Part shown: piece after piece, positions 37,043 to 45,261 of the stretch
Layout of the letters: every line of letters begins with the position of its first letter
Numbering within the stretch: position 1 is the stretch's first letter
From: Chitinophagaceae bacterium
Lineage (GTDB): Bacteria > Bacteroidota > Bacteroidia > Chitinophagales > Chitinophagaceae
DNA: 64,000 bases
Direction: 5' to 3'
Assembly (NCBI GenBank): GCA_023957755.1
Contig: JAMLGT010000019.1
Coordinates: 1 to 64,000 of the forward strand
Made by a program: the position numbers and the translations under genes
Notes under the pieces: model-generated
Seen by the model: only the letters and a program-made list of their open reading frames with translations
Told to the model about the DNA's origin: nothing
The model's database searches: none

Positions 37043-38605
37043 TCAGGATGGTTTGTATTCACCAAACACTTTCCGGAGTGTATCCGCTATTTCTCCCAGT
37101 GTTATTTTTTGCTCTACAGCCTTTATTACCGGTGGCATGAGATTAGAACCCGATATTGCGGCTTCCCTGATTTCATTGAGCGCATGTTCAGTTATCGAGC
37201 TGTCTCTTTCCTGCCTTAGTTTCTGGAGTTTTTTTATCTGAACTTCCCTAATACTATCATCCACACTGAATGCAGCCTGAGGTTCTGGTGCATCGTTGGT
37301 AAAGGCGTTCAGCCCTACAATTGTCTTTTCGCCACTTTCAATTTTTTTCTGGTATTCATAGGCGCTTGCAGCTATTTCGTTTTGTATAAACCCATTCTCG
37401 ATTGCAGTGACACTACCTCCAAGAGCATCCACTTTTTCTATGAGGTGCCTTGCAGCATCTTCTATGGAAGCGGTCAGCGACTCTACATAATAACTGCCCG
37501 CAAGTGGATCGGCGGTATTAGCTGCTCCACTCTCAAACGCAATTACCTGTTGTGTCCGGAGGGCTATGGAAGCAGCCTCTTCGGTAGGTAGGTTGATGGC
37601 CTCATCAAATCCATTGGTGTGCAGGCTCTGTGTGCCTCCCAATACAGCAGCCAGTGCCTGGATAGTAACTCTGCTGATATTGTTCATTGGCTGTTGGGCG
37701 GTCAGGGTGCTTCCTCCTGTCTGCGTATGGAATCGGAGCATAAGTGCTTTAGGGTCTGTAGCGCCGAAGTCCTTCATAATCCTGGCCCACATTGTACGTG
37801 CGGCTCTGAACTTGGCGACTTCCTCAAAGAGATCGTTGTGGGCATTGAAGAAGAAAGAGAGCCTTTTTCCAAATACATTAATATCAAGGCCTTTTTCAAG
37901 TGCAGCTTTCACGTAGGCTTTACCATTGCTCAGAGTAAATGCTACCTCTTGTACGGCATTGCTTCCTGCCTCGCGAATGTGATACCCTGATATGGAGATG
38001 GTGTTCCAGTGAGGCAATTCCCTGCTGCACCATTCAAAGATATCTGTGATGATGCGCATGGAGGGTTGTGGCGGATAAATATAAGTGCCTCTGGCCGCAT
38101 ATTCTTTCAGAATATCATTTTGAACGGTACCACGTATTTTCTTCAGGTCGGCACCCTGTTTTTTAGCAAGTGCCACATACATGGCAAGCAGAATAAATGC
38201 AGTGCTGTTGATGGTCATGCTGGTGGATACATCTTCCAGTCTGATCTGGTTGAAGAGCGCTTCCATGTCTTCCAGAGAATCAATAGCTACCCCCACCTTA
38301 CCTACTTCGCCTTCGGCCATAAAGTGGTCGCTGTCGTATCCGATCTGTGTGGGGAGATCAAACGCAACACTCAGGCCGCTTACCCCCTGTGATAGTAGGT
38401 ATTGATATCTTCTGTTGCTCTCTTCTGCTGTACTAAAGCCGGCATATTGCCGCATAGTCCATAGCCTTCCTCTGTACATATCCGGCTGAATGCCACGGGT
38501 ATAAGGAAACGACCCCGGCGGGGAATCAGAACGGTGAGATGGGATATCTTCTTTATTATATACAGGCTTTATTTCAATTCCGGAATCTGAAATGGCTTTT
38601 TTCAT
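37043..38605 (-). CDS. Methylmalonyl-CoA mutase-type acyl-CoA mutase, catalytic subunit only
   Basis: A 520-residue B12-dependent acyl-CoA mutase catalytic domain (TIM barrel). The residues that recognise a carboxylated acyl group in methylmalonyl-CoA mutase are kept: Y54 in [14 protein letters not shown] (Y89 in the Propionibacterium enzyme), R172 in [11 protein letters not shown] (R207) and H209 in [10 protein letters not shown] (H244). Isobutyryl-CoA mutases have Phe and Gln at the first two. The protein stops before the cobalamin-binding domain (DxHxxG), so it needs a separate small subunit, which is not in the window. It follows the 170-residue membrane-anchored protein gene by 18 bp. 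Confidence 0.9.
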   Translation of the reverse strand: MKKAISDSGIEIKPVYNKEDIPSHRSDSPPGSFPYTRGIQPDMYRGRLWTMRQYAGFSTAEESNRRYQYLLSQGVSGLSVAFDLPTQIGYDSDHFMAEGEVGKVGVAIDSLEDMEALFNQIRLEDVSTSMTINSTAFILLAMYVALAKKQGADLKKIRGTVQNDILKEYAARGTYIYPPQPSMRIITDIFEWCSRELPHWNTISISGYHIREAGSNAVQEVAFTLSNGKAYVKAALEKGLDINVFGKRLSFFFNAHNDLFEEVAKFRAARTMWARIMKDFGATDPKALMLRFHTQTGGSTLTAQQPMNNISRVTIQALAAVLGGTQSLHTNGFDEAINLPTEEAASIALRTQQVIAFESGAANTADPLAGSYYVESLTASIEDAARHLIEKVDALGGSVTAIENGFIQNEIAASAYEYQKKIESGEKTIVGLNAFTNDAPEPQAAFSVDDSIREVQIKKLQKLRQERDSSITEHALNEIREAAISGSNLMPPVIKAVEQKITLGEIADTLRKVFGEYKPS

Positions 38606-38623
38606 GACCGAAAGGTAAGCCTT

Positions 38624-39136
38624 CTACATTAATTTCTGGGCCTCGTAGTTGATAGCATCGTGAACCAGATTAGACAAAGTAGCCTTTGGGTTTCTGATCG
38701 TGAAATCCACTATCTGTTTGCTGAGATCCATTGCAGATGCATGCGGTGGAAGAGAGGAAGCCAGTTGGTTGATGATGTAAATATTTTGTTCTTTGAGATT
38801 GTTTACCGCTTTCCAGATATCGGGCAATACATATATCTGCTGGCTGACATTGTACTCATATTCCTGTTTAATATTTTCAATAAGCGCACCCTGCATTTCT
38901 CGCGACGATAATCCTGCATTCGGAATCCGGGTAACCAGATTTTGAAACGATATTCTCTCGGTGAGGACAGAAAGCCTTTCATAAGCCTGAAGCCTTAACT
39001 TAAGTGTATCTGAGTCTGAAGTCCGGGGCTTTTCCTTCATTAACTTTTTAAGAGAATTTATTTCTGTCAAAGCCCAGGCAAAGCAGAGAATTAATACCAG
39101 TAAAAGTATAATGACAATAGTTTCAATTGTTGACAT
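38624..39136 (-). CDS. Hypothetical protein with one N-terminal membrane anchor
   Basis: A 170-residue protein with a single N-terminal hydrophobic helix (about 5-25, IETIVIILLLVLILCFAWAL) and a soluble, helix-rich, charged remainder that would face the cytoplasm. Segments such as LQAYERLSVLTERISFQNLV and FTIRNPKATLSNLVHDAINYEAQ look well conserved in character, and I believe related Bacteroidota proteins exist, but I cannot name a function. The mutase gene follows 18 bp downstream on the same strand, suggesting co-transcription. Confidence 0.75.
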   Translation of the reverse strand: MSTIETIVIILLLVLILCFAWALTEINSLKKLMKEKPRTSDSDTLKLRLQAYERLSVLTERISFQNLVTRIPNAGLSSREMQGALIENIKQEYEYNVSQQIYVLPDIWKAVNNLKEQNIYIINQLASSLPPHASAMDLSKQIVDFTIRNPKATLSNLVHDAINYEAQKLM

Positions 39137-39474
39137 GGAGGAGGCGGATTTTGTTTTTATTGATCATTAATGAGCTCTCCTGAGCAATTTGGATGGGGCA
39201 CAAAGAATAAAATTAGTTTTTCTGCTGTTGCGGACAAAGTATTAACGGCATTTTTGAGGAACTATTATAGAGAAAGGTTCAATTTTCTGTTCAAATCGGG
39301 TGCGACTATGATGAAAAATGAATTTTTCGGTAAAAATCCTGAGATCCGAATGTATTTTTTCTTCCCGTGAAAAGCGTTTCATTTCCGGCAGCTCATGATA
39401 CGGCCTTATAATTTAAGAATCTGTTATTGGTTTTGGATGAAGAAAAAGCTAAATTTACACACCCCTTTTCTATT
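39137..39474. other. Divergent intergenic region without a recognised gene
   Basis: These 338 bases separate the minus-strand hypothetical gene from the L,D-transpeptidase gene. A 66-codon ORF at 39170-39370 shows no family features and no start signal, so I do not call it. TAAATTTAC (about 39449-39457), 18 bases before the next ATG, is a plausible -7 box variant for the L,D-transpeptidase gene. Confidence 0.4.
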
Positions 39475-40245
39475 ATGAAAACCACAAAGACTTCAAAATT
39501 CATAATTCTTTTCTTGCTGCTGTGCACTTTTCAATATGGCTTTGGCCAATATGCAGCATCCCGAATACAGCGTGCTACAGATAGGGTAAGTACTGCATTT
39601 GAGACTAAAGAAGCCCTTTTAAAAAAGGAGTTCAGTGAGAAGCATTTGGTGTGGCCGGCTAAGTATTTGTATATCAGGAGCTTTAAATTTGATGCGCAGC
39701 TTGAAGTGTGGGTTAAGAATGATTTGAAGGAAGATTTCCGGCTTTTTAAAACCTATCGGGTATGTATGGCGAGTGGCACGATGGGGCCTAAGCGAATGGA
39801 AGGAGACTTCCAGGTGCCCGAAGGATTCTATTATATTAATGAGCTAAATCCCAAAAGCCTTTATCATCTGGCCCTTGGGCTGAACTATCCTAATACCTCC
39901 GACAAAATTCTAAGTGATGCACAAAGGCCGGGAGCTGGTATTTATATTCATGGCAGTTGTGTTTCAGTAGGGTGCATTCCCGTAACTGATGCTGAAATCG
40001 AAGAGCTCTATGTATTGGCTTCTTATGCACGTGAAGAGGGGCAGGACTTCGTGCCGGTACATGTTTTCCCCATCAGGTTTGATAACAAAAAATCTGTTGA
40101 TTACCTGAAACAGCTTTATAAAGACAATCCTGAAATGATAAAGTTTTCTGCGCAGTTGGAAAAAGCATTCAACGAGTTTCAGAATACTCACAGGTTGCCC
40201 GTGATACTCACTGACCCCAAAGGGAATTACGTATTAGGTTCCTGA
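39475..40245 (+). CDS. L,D-transpeptidase (YkuD family), secreted
   Basis: A 256-residue protein. The ATG at 39475 starts a clean signal peptide (MKTTKTSKFIILFLLLCTFQYGFGQ); an in-frame TTG at 39427 would add 16 residues and is rejected. The YkuD active-site motif is present as IHG (H159) followed by SVGC, with catalytic C167. The family cross-links or modifies peptidoglycan stem peptides, or attaches proteins to them, in the periplasm. The long form with RVCMASGTMGPKRMEGDFQVPEGFY-like strands (about 100-125) matches Bacteroidota murein L,D-transpeptidases. Confidence 0.88.
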   Translation: MKTTKTSKFIILFLLLCTFQYGFGQYAASRIQRATDRVSTAFETKEALLKKEFSEKHLVWPAKYLYIRSFKFDAQLEVWVKNDLKEDFRLFKTYRVCMASGTMGPKRMEGDFQVPEGFYYINELNPKSLYHLALGLNYPNTSDKILSDAQRPGAGIYIHGSCVSVGCIPVTDAEIEELYVLASYAREEGQDFVPVHVFPIRFDNKKSVDYLKQLYKDNPEMIKFSAQLEKAFNEFQNTHRLPVILTDPKGNYVLGS

Positions 40246-40319
40246 GCCATTCCGTTTACGGAAGAACTGCCGCCTCGTTTTATTGTAAAACTTTAGGTAT
40301 TCACCTTGATTCTTAAAGC

Positions 40320-40327
40320 TAATTTTG
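40320..40327 (+). promoter_or_regulatory. Promoter -7 box TAATTTTG, near-leaderless
   Basis: An exact TAnnTTTG match separated from the ATG at 40332 by only 4 bases. Transcription would begin at or inside the start codon, suggesting a leaderless mRNA for the ABC exporter. Confidence 0.5.
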
Positions 40328-40331
40328 CGCC

Positions 40332-42101
40332 ATGAAATTACTACTGGCGTATTTAAAACCATACAAATGGCTGATGGCGCTGACACTGCTGATGGCAGCA
40401 ATTAATCAGGTGTTTTCGCTTCTGGATCCTTTGATCTTTGGTAAGATGTTCGATAAGTATGTGACCAACCGTGATACTGTTGAACTCGCGCGTGGTGAGT
40501 TTCTCTGGGGTGTAGCAGGTTACCTTGGCCTGCTCATAGGGGTAGCTATGGTATCCAGAATTGCCAAGGCTTTTCAGGATTATTTTGGAAATGTGGTTGT
40601 CCAAAAATTTGGCGCCCGGATTTTTACTGACGGCCTTCGGCATAGCCTGAAGCTGCCATATTGGGATTTTGAGGACCAGCGAAGTGGAGAGACACTTTCA
40701 ATCCTGAGTAAAGTAAGAAGCGATACTGAAAAATTTATTACCTCATTTAATAATATACTTTTTGGAATTTTTGTAGGCATTGTATTTGTTGCCGTGTATT
40801 CCTTCTCGTTACATTGGTCTATAATGCCTGTTTATGTAGCAGGAATTGCGTTTCTTTCATTGCTGACAAGCGTATTGAGTAGGAAGATTAAGAAGATACA
40901 GAAGAGGATTGTAGGGCAGACGAATGATCTGGCGGGTGCCACTACCGAATCGCTCAGGAATATCGAGCTGGTAAAAAGCCTGGGTTTAACCAACCAGGAA
41001 ATACTCAGGCTAAACAGAAATACTTACAAGATATTGGGCTTAGAACTCCAGAAGGTAAAGAGTATCCGTACACTGAGTTTTATTCAGGGCACATTTGTAA
41101 ACTTTCTGCGGCAGGTGATTCTTTTTATACTCTTATGGCTTATTTATGAGCATACGATAACGCCCGGGCAATTGATGACACTTACGTTCTACTCCTTCTT
41201 TATTTTCGGCCCTTTACAGGAGGTGGGAAATATTATTATCTATTACAGGGAAGCGGAGGCATCGCTTAATAATTTCAGGGAACTGATGAAGAAAGAACCT
41301 GAACCCAGACCTTTGAATCCGGTACCTCTTGGCAGTATCACTTCCCTGGAATTCAAAAATGTCAGCTTTCAACATAAGACTGCTGACCATCCTGCCGTGT
41401 CACATTTTAGTTTCAATGCGAAATCCGGGGATACGATTGCCTTTGCCGGCCCCTCCGGTTCAGGAAAAAGCACACTAGTCAAGCTCCTGGTTGGCCTTTA
41501 TCGGCCTCAGGAAGGAAATATCCTTTACAACGGGTCGGACCTTGAAAATATAGACCCTGATGTACTCAGAAAACAGCTTGGGTTTGTGACCCAGGATACC
41601 CAGTTATTCGCGGGAACCATCAGGGAAAACTTGTTGTTTGTAAATCCTGAGGCTACAGATTCGCAAATGCTGGAAGTGCTGAAAAGAGCAGCCTGCTATA
41701 ACCTGTTGGAACGCGGGGGCCGGGGATTGGATACTTTAATTGGCGAGGGAGGTGTAAAAATTTCGGGAGGAGAAAGGCAACGGCTCTCAATTGCAAGAGC
41801 ATTGCTTAGAAATCCTAACCTGTTGATATTCGACGAGGCAACTTCTTCATTAGATTCGCTGACTGAAGAAGAAATTACCAGAACGATTATCGATGTGTCT
41901 TCCCGCAAAGAGCAAATCACTATTTTAATTGCACACAGGCTGAGTACAATAATGCATGCTGATAAGATTTATGTGCTGGAAAAAGGTAGCATTATAGAGC
42001 AGGGAACACATCATACCCTTATTGAACAAAAAGGGCTTTATTATGCTATGTGGAGGCAACAAATTGGTGAGCGAAGTTCGTTACTTCAATCCATTTCCTA
42101 A
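40332..42101 (+). CDS. ABC exporter, fused permease and ATPase
   Basis: A 589-residue half-transporter with a six-TM exporter domain (about 10-310) and a nucleotide-binding domain: Walker A GPSGSGKST (about 374-382), signature ISGGERQR, Walker B LLIFDEATSSLD and the H-loop LIAHRLSTI. The signature begins with Ile rather than Leu. It is of the multidrug/lipid type and should form a homodimer, or a heterodimer with a partner elsewhere. The substrate is not readable. It follows the L,D-transpeptidase gene by 86 bp and precedes pyrF by 41 bp. Confidence 0.88.
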   Translation: MKLLLAYLKPYKWLMALTLLMAAINQVFSLLDPLIFGKMFDKYVTNRDTVELARGEFLWGVAGYLGLLIGVAMVSRIAKAFQDYFGNVVVQKFGARIFTDGLRHSLKLPYWDFEDQRSGETLSILSKVRSDTEKFITSFNNILFGIFVGIVFVAVYSFSLHWSIMPVYVAGIAFLSLLTSVLSRKIKKIQKRIVGQTNDLAGATTESLRNIELVKSLGLTNQEILRLNRNTYKILGLELQKVKSIRTLSFIQGTFVNFLRQVILFILLWLIYEHTITPGQLMTLTFYSFFIFGPLQEVGNIIIYYREAEASLNNFRELMKKEPEPRPLNPVPLGSITSLEFKNVSFQHKTADHPAVSHFSFNAKSGDTIAFAGPSGSGKSTLVKLLVGLYRPQEGNILYNGSDLENIDPDVLRKQLGFVTQDTQLFAGTIRENLLFVNPEATDSQMLEVLKRAACYNLLERGGRGLDTLIGEGGVKISGGERQRLSIARALLRNPNLLIFDEATSSLDSLTEEEITRTIIDVSSRKEQITILIAHRLSTIMHADKIYVLEKGSIIEQGTHHTLIEQKGLYYAMWRQQIGERSSLLQSIS

Positions 42102-42142
42102 TTTGCAATGCTGAATTATAAAACTTAAAACAAAGGAAAACA

Positions 42143-42943
42143 TTGAACAGACAAGGAATAATAGAAGCAATCAGAAGCAGGAAGAGTTGCCTTTGCGTGG
42201 GGCTCGACCCGGATATGGCAAAGCTGCCCGGGCATTTGCCCCGGAACGCAGCCGCAATTACCGCTTTTAATAAAGAAATAATAGATGCTACCAGGGACCT
42301 CTGTGTGGCATATAAGCTGAATACGGCGTTTTATGAGGTATTGGGAGCTACAGGATGGAAAGTTATGGAGGAGACAGTCGGCTATATAGGCAACAAACAT
42401 TTTCTGATAGCGGATGCCAAACGGGGCGATATTGGGAATACCTCTGCACAGTATGCAAAGGCGTTTTTGGAAAATATGCCTTTCGATGCAATTACAGTGT
42501 CGCCTTATATGGGGAGCGACAGTATTCAGCCATTCCTTGGGATCCCCGAAAAGTGGGTGATTATTCTTGGCCTCACCAGCAACAAAGGAAGTATCGATTT
42601 TCAGAAGCAACCTTTAGGGGATGGGCATCTCTGGGAGCGGGTACTCCAGACCACCTCCGGCTATGGTTCAATGGAAAACCTGATGTATGTGATCGGAGCT
42701 ACACAGGCAACCGATCTGAAAAGGGTAAGAGAAATTCTTCCCGGTCACTTTCTGCTGATTCCGGGCGTAGGAACACAGGGAGGCAGCGTGGCCGAAGTGA
42801 TGGCGAACGGATGCAATAGAGATTGCGGGCTGCTCATAAATGTGTCCAGGTCAATCATGTTTGCAGGCGGTGGCCATGATTTTGCGATAGCCGCCCGCCA
42901 GGCAGCTTCCCGCTTTCAGAATGAAATGAAAGATTATCTTTGA
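42143..42943 (+). CDS. pyrF: Orotidine 5'-phosphate decarboxylase, TTG start
   Basis: A 266-residue OMP decarboxylase of the longer (type 2) group, which makes UMP. The catalytic segment is D91-A-K93-R-G-D96-I-G in LIADAKRGDIGNT, and the N-terminal VGLDPD strand is present. Translation must start at the TTG at 42143, preceded by AAAGGA at 42133-42138: the first in-frame ATG falls inside the GLDPDMAK strand and would delete part of the active site. A TTG start is unusual among the genes here. The upstream gap has TAATTTG over the previous stop codon, so pyrF may have its own promoter. Confidence 0.92.
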   Translation: MNRQGIIEAIRSRKSCLCVGLDPDMAKLPGHLPRNAAAITAFNKEIIDATRDLCVAYKLNTAFYEVLGATGWKVMEETVGYIGNKHFLIADAKRGDIGNTSAQYAKAFLENMPFDAITVSPYMGSDSIQPFLGIPEKWVIILGLTSNKGSIDFQKQPLGDGHLWERVLQTTSGYGSMENLMYVIGATQATDLKRVREILPGHFLLIPGVGTQGGSVAEVMANGCNRDCGLLINVSRSIMFAGGGHDFAIAARQAASRFQNEMKDYL

Positions 42944-42986
42944 GCACTTTATTTTTAATCCTCTTACTCAAAATTGAATTTTAGCT

Positions 42987-44168
42987 ATGGCACAACAGGA
43001 TTTATTTCAATCGCCTGATTATTTTAACGTAGATGAATTACTGACCGACGAACATAAACTCATTCGTGAAACAGTGCGGAATTATGTGAAGAAGGAAATT
43101 TCTCCCATTATCGAAGACTATGCCCAGAGAGCTGCTTTTCCGCAACAGATTGTAAAGCAACTTGGAGATTTGGGATGCTTTGGTCCCACTGTGCCTGTAG
43201 CGTATGGAGGAGGCGGGCTTGACTACATATCTTATGGACTGATGATGCAGGAACTTGAAAGAGGAGACAGTGGCGTTAGAAGTACGGCCAGTGTACAAGG
43301 ATCACTGGTGATGTTCCCGATATACGCTTATGGCAGCGAAGAGCAGAAGAAAAAATATCTTCCCAAATTAGCCTCTGGGGAATGGCTGGGATGCTTCGGG
43401 CTTACAGAACCTAATCATGGCAGCGACCCGGGGTCTATGGAGAGCCGGTTTACAGATGCAGGCGACCATGTGATTCTTAATGGCAGTAAGATGTGGATCA
43501 GTAACGCACCTTATGCACAGGTGGCGGTTGTTTGGGCCAAAGGTGAGGACGGAGTAGTGAAAGGAATGATTCTGGAACGCGGCATGGAAGGATTTTCCAC
43601 ACCTGAAACACATGGCAAATGGAGCCTGAGAGCCAGTGCGACAGGAGAGTTGGTTTTCGATAATGTGAAGGTGCCTAAGGAAAATATCCTTCCGGGGGTG
43701 AAAGGGCTTAGAGGGCCATTGAGTTGTCTGACAAAAGCCCGTTACGGAATTGCCTGGGGAGCGGTAGGTGCTGCAATGGATTGTTACTATACGGCTTTAA
43801 AGTATTCACAGGAGCGCACACAGTTTGGTAAGCCTATTGGTGCGTTTCAGATTCAGCAGAAAAAGCTTGCTGAGATGGTTACAGAGATCACGAAGGCACA
43901 ACTTCTCAACTGGAGAATGGGGGTTCTTATGAATGAAAACAAAGTGACACCTCAGCAGGTAAGTATGGCCAAGCGGAATGCCTGTGAAATAGCCACACAT
44001 ATTGCGCGGGATGCACGGCAAATGCTGGGCGGAATGGGTATTACAGGCGAGTTTTCAGTGATGCGTCACATGATGAATCTCGAAAGCGTCATTACCTATG
44101 AGGGGACACATGATATCCACCTGTTGATTACAGGGTTGGATGTGACCGGATTTAATGCGTTTTCGTAA
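42987..44168 (+). CDS. Acyl-CoA dehydrogenase, glutaryl-CoA dehydrogenase type
   Basis: A 393-residue FAD acyl-CoA dehydrogenase. Diagnostic segments are GCFGLTEPNHGSDPGSM (flavin and substrate loop), WISNAPYAQVAVVWAK, and the C-terminal TYEGTHDIHLLITG with the catalytic base E372. The position of that Glu and the EGTHDIH motif match glutaryl-CoA dehydrogenases, which oxidise and decarboxylate glutaryl-CoA to crotonyl-CoA in lysine and tryptophan breakdown. No other gene of that pathway is nearby. It starts 43 bp after pyrF; a TGAATTTTAG sequence before the ATG is a poor promoter match. Confidence 0.88.
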   Translation: MAQQDLFQSPDYFNVDELLTDEHKLIRETVRNYVKKEISPIIEDYAQRAAFPQQIVKQLGDLGCFGPTVPVAYGGGGLDYISYGLMMQELERGDSGVRSTASVQGSLVMFPIYAYGSEEQKKKYLPKLASGEWLGCFGLTEPNHGSDPGSMESRFTDAGDHVILNGSKMWISNAPYAQVAVVWAKGEDGVVKGMILERGMEGFSTPETHGKWSLRASATGELVFDNVKVPKENILPGVKGLRGPLSCLTKARYGIAWGAVGAAMDCYYTALKYSQERTQFGKPIGAFQIQQKKLAEMVTEITKAQLLNWRMGVLMNENKVTPQQVSMAKRNACEIATHIARDARQMLGGMGITGEFSVMRHMMNLESVITYEGTHDIHLLITGLDVTGFNAFS

Positions 44169-44221
44169 GAATAGAATTGTTTGCAATAGCAAATGATCGT
44201 TGAATCCTTTAAATATCTGAT

Positions 44222-44734
44222 ATGAGTTTGCCAAATGTTTTTCTTATTGGGTTTATGGGTAGTGGCAAAAGCCATTGGGGGAAGATATGGGCCAGGAAGA
44301 ATCACCTTTCATTTTCAGATCTGGATAGCGAAGTAGAGAAGGCATTTGGAATGAGGATAGTGGATATTTTTGAGAAACATGGTGAGGACAAGTTTCGCGA
44401 ACTTGAAAAGTACCATCTCAGGAAAATTGAACATTTAACAGGGCATCTGGTTTCCTGCGGAGGAGGTACGCCTTGTTTCTTTGATAATATGGAATGGATG
44501 AAGAAGAATGGAATGGTGGTTTATCTGAAAGCGTCACCTCACTATTTATTGGATCGGGTAATGGAAGAGACGAGTGAAAGGCCGCTGCTTAAAGAAGTGA
44601 ACAGATCGGAATTGCTGTTTTATATTCAGAAGAAATTGAATGAGCGGGCACCAGTTTATGAACAGGCTGATATTATTTTGAATGCAGAATCGCTTGATAA
44701 CACAAGCCTTGAAAAAGTATTTGAGACCGCGTAG
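44222..44734 (+). CDS. aroK: Shikimate kinase
   Basis: A 170-residue shikimate kinase. The P-loop is GFMGSGKS at 10-17, the shikimate-binding Asp lies in FSDLDSEVE, and the SCGGGTPCF segment (about 79-87) and the lid TSERPLL (about 118-124) are as expected. It phosphorylates shikimate at the 3-OH in the common aromatic pathway. It lies 53 bp after the acyl-CoA dehydrogenase and 58 bp before a DUF423 gene, so it may be in either transcript. No other aro gene is in the window. Confidence 0.94.
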   Translation: MSLPNVFLIGFMGSGKSHWGKIWARKNHLSFSDLDSEVEKAFGMRIVDIFEKHGEDKFRELEKYHLRKIEHLTGHLVSCGGGTPCFFDNMEWMKKNGMVVYLKASPHYLLDRVMEETSERPLLKEVNRSELLFYIQKKLNERAPVYEQADIILNAESLDNTSLEKVFETA

Positions 44735-44792
44735 TGTCTTTGTTTTTTAATGATAGCTTCATGCAGCTATCACTACCCTTTAAACAATTATA

Positions 44793-45191
44793 ATGCAGAA
44801 GAATTTTTTTATGTTAGCTGCGCTCATTGGAGCTTTGGCCGTGGCATTGGGTGCATTTGGAGCCCATGGGTTGAAGCGGGTGGCTTCTGAAGATGTGGTG
44901 GCAGTATTTGAGACAGGAGTCAGATATCAGTTTTACCATGTGTTTGCATTGTTGGCTACTGCACTTTCATTCGGATACGGAAATGAAAGGCTATTGAAAT
45001 GGGCAGGCAGATTTTTTCTGTTGGGTATTTTATTGTTTTCAGGTTCTTTGTATCTCATTACATTATTTAAAGTTCAGGGAGTAGAAGGTATGTCGTGGAT
45101 AGGGCCGGTAACTCCCTTGGGTGGGGTGTGCCTGATAGCCGCCTGGGTATTATTGTTTTCAGCAATTGCGAAAGGGAAGCTAAAAAAATAG
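44793..45191 (+). CDS. DUF423 family membrane protein
   Basis: A 132-residue protein with four hydrophobic helices (about 5-25, 45-62, 67-87 and 100-124). The N-terminal LGAFGAHGLK motif, the FETGVRYQFYHVFAL segment and the GPVTPLGGVCLIAAWV segment identify the widespread DUF423 (YwdK/YgdD-like) family. Its biochemical function is not established. It ends 70 bp before ftsK, which has its own promoter box. Confidence 0.92.
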   Translation: MQKNFFMLAALIGALAVALGAFGAHGLKRVASEDVVAVFETGVRYQFYHVFALLATALSFGYGNERLLKWAGRFFLLGILLFSGSLYLITLFKVQGVEGMSWIGPVTPLGGVCLIAAWVLLFSAIAKGKLKK

Positions 45192-45247
45192 CCGGACAGA
45201 CAATCCAATCAAAGCAATACGACAGAATGGATAAGCCGGCTAAGAAT

Positions 45248-45255
45248 TATATTTG
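45248..45255 (+). promoter_or_regulatory. Promoter -7 box TATATTTG for ftsK, near-leaderless
   Basis: An exact TAnnTTTG match with only 6 bases before the ATG at 45262. The TTG at 45253-45255, an apparent in-frame start, is part of this box, which argues that translation begins at 45262. Confidence 0.5.
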
Positions 45256-45261
45256 CACATA

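Noticed and set aside
39170-39370. A 66-codon plus-strand ORF in the gap before the L,D-transpeptidase gene
   Set aside because: No domain, signal peptide, membrane helix or promoter placement supports it, and it is of a length expected by chance.
39427-39474. TTG at 39427 as the L,D-transpeptidase start
   Set aside because: It would place 16 charged residues before a clean signal peptide that begins at the ATG at 39475.
45253-45261. TTG at 45253 as the ftsK start
   Set aside because: It is part of the TATATTTG promoter box, and an ATG follows 9 bases later.
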